Origin: Flavobacteriaceae bacterium
GTDB lineage: Bacteria; Bacteroidota; Bacteroidia; Flavobacteriales; Flavobacteriaceae
DNA: 64,000 bases
Direction of reading: 5' to 3'
Assembly: GCA_016744415.1 (NCBI GenBank)
Contig: JADGEL010000002.1
Location: 434,001-498,000, forward strand
Numbering within the stretch: position 1 is the stretch's first letter; the number at the start of each line of letters is the position of its first letter. The translations under genes were made by a program, and so were the position numbers. Below, piece by piece: positions 63,793-64,000 of this stretch. Under the pieces are notes generated by a model. The model saw nothing but the letters and a program-made list of their open reading frames with translations, was not told where the DNA came from and made no database searches.

Positions 63793-64000
63793 ATGGCAGA
63801 TTTAGTAAAGTTCGTTCAAGACGAATTTGTATCAAAAAATGAATTTCCTGACTTTTCAGCAGGAGATACCATTACAGTATATTACGAAATTAAGGAAGGT
63901 GATAAAGTACGTACGCAGCATTTTAGAGGTGTTGTAATTCAACGTAAAGGCTCTGGTGCCTCAGAAACTTTTACTATCAGAAAAATGTCTGGTATTGTTG
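63793..64000 (+). CDS. rplS: Large ribosomal subunit protein bL19 (partial at window edge)
   Basis: The first 69 codons are present; the gene runs off the right end of the window. MADLVKFVQDEFV followed by FPDFSAGDTITVYYEIKEGD and RTQHFRGVVIQRKGSGASET is the bL19 beta-barrel, which sits at the 30S-50S interface. The start is unambiguous after the promoter and leader. No frameshift is seen in the visible part. Confidence 0.96.
   Translation, partial: MADLVKFVQDEFVSKNEFPDFSAGDTITVYYEIKEGDKVRTQHFRGVVIQRKGSGASETFTIRKMSGIV

Overview
The window is a compact, AT-rich chromosome segment from a member of the Bacteroidota, almost certainly a (probably marine) Flavobacteriaceae bacterium. The evidence is the type IX secretion and gliding genes porU, porV and gldJ, proteins with T9SS C-terminal sorting domains, Bacteroidota-only families (DUF4199, DUF4254, DUF5606), and promoters of the Bacteroidota type (TTG, about 19 bases, TAnnTTTG) before many genes. 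I see no rRNA operon, prophage, insertion sequence or CRISPR array. Most of the window is housekeeping DNA.

Layout. 1-6.2 kb: an SRP RNA on the minus strand, then DUF4199, a GT2 glycosyltransferase, a phosphohexomutase, an MsbA-like ABC exporter and a nitroreductase. 6.3-15.7 kb: cca and tsaC, an envelope-glycan cluster (DUF4254, polysaccharide pyruvyl transferase, GT9, WaaE-like GT2) downstream of dapD, then ruvX and def-DUF5606-mazG, with an opposing methyltransferase gene between ruvX and def. 15.8-26.3 kb: a secreted M1 peptidase with a T9SS tail, DUF1801, lon, DoxX, an M3 peptidase lipoprotein, a DEAD-box helicase and a dienoyl-CoA-reductase-like SDR. 26.5-31.5 kb: rpmH, a short form of carB, a GlmU-like protein and cdd. 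31.5-39.7 kb: the T9SS locus (porU-porV-cdd on minus, gldJ on plus) followed by murF. 39.7-42.6 kb: a pfkA-gap-GlcNAc kinase operon. 42.8-47.8 kb: small, less conserved envelope and secreted proteins, tRNA-Val, and a LamG-T9SS gene sitting between tRNA-Val and a truncated copy of its 3' end. 48-52.5 kb: punA-lpxK, nif3-like, a coiled-coil protein whose zinc ribbon has lost its cysteines, and OsmC. 52.5-59.8 kb: a kynurenine catabolic operon. 59.8-64 kb: a UbiA-like membrane protein, gcvP and the start of rplS.

The most coherent system is the kynurenine operon, which runs kynU, kmo, aminomuconate deaminase, aminomuconate-semialdehyde dehydrogenase, a 72-residue protein of unknown function, an atypical SDR, 3-hydroxyanthranilate dioxygenase and ACMS decarboxylase. 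It encodes the steps from kynurenine to 2-oxohexenedioate. Tryptophan dioxygenase, kynurenine formamidase and the late hydratase/aldolase genes are not in the window. The SDR has serine and arginine where the catalytic Tyr and Lys should be, and the 72-residue protein has no assigned role. These two are my best candidates for something undescribed. Other points worth a second look are two mutually exclusive hairpins in the rplS leader, the tRNA-Val remnant flanking the LamG gene, degenerate palindromic repeats in four gene gaps, and perfect dyads before osmC and before a duplicated-domain secreted protein. All family calls come from reading motifs by eye; no database search was run.
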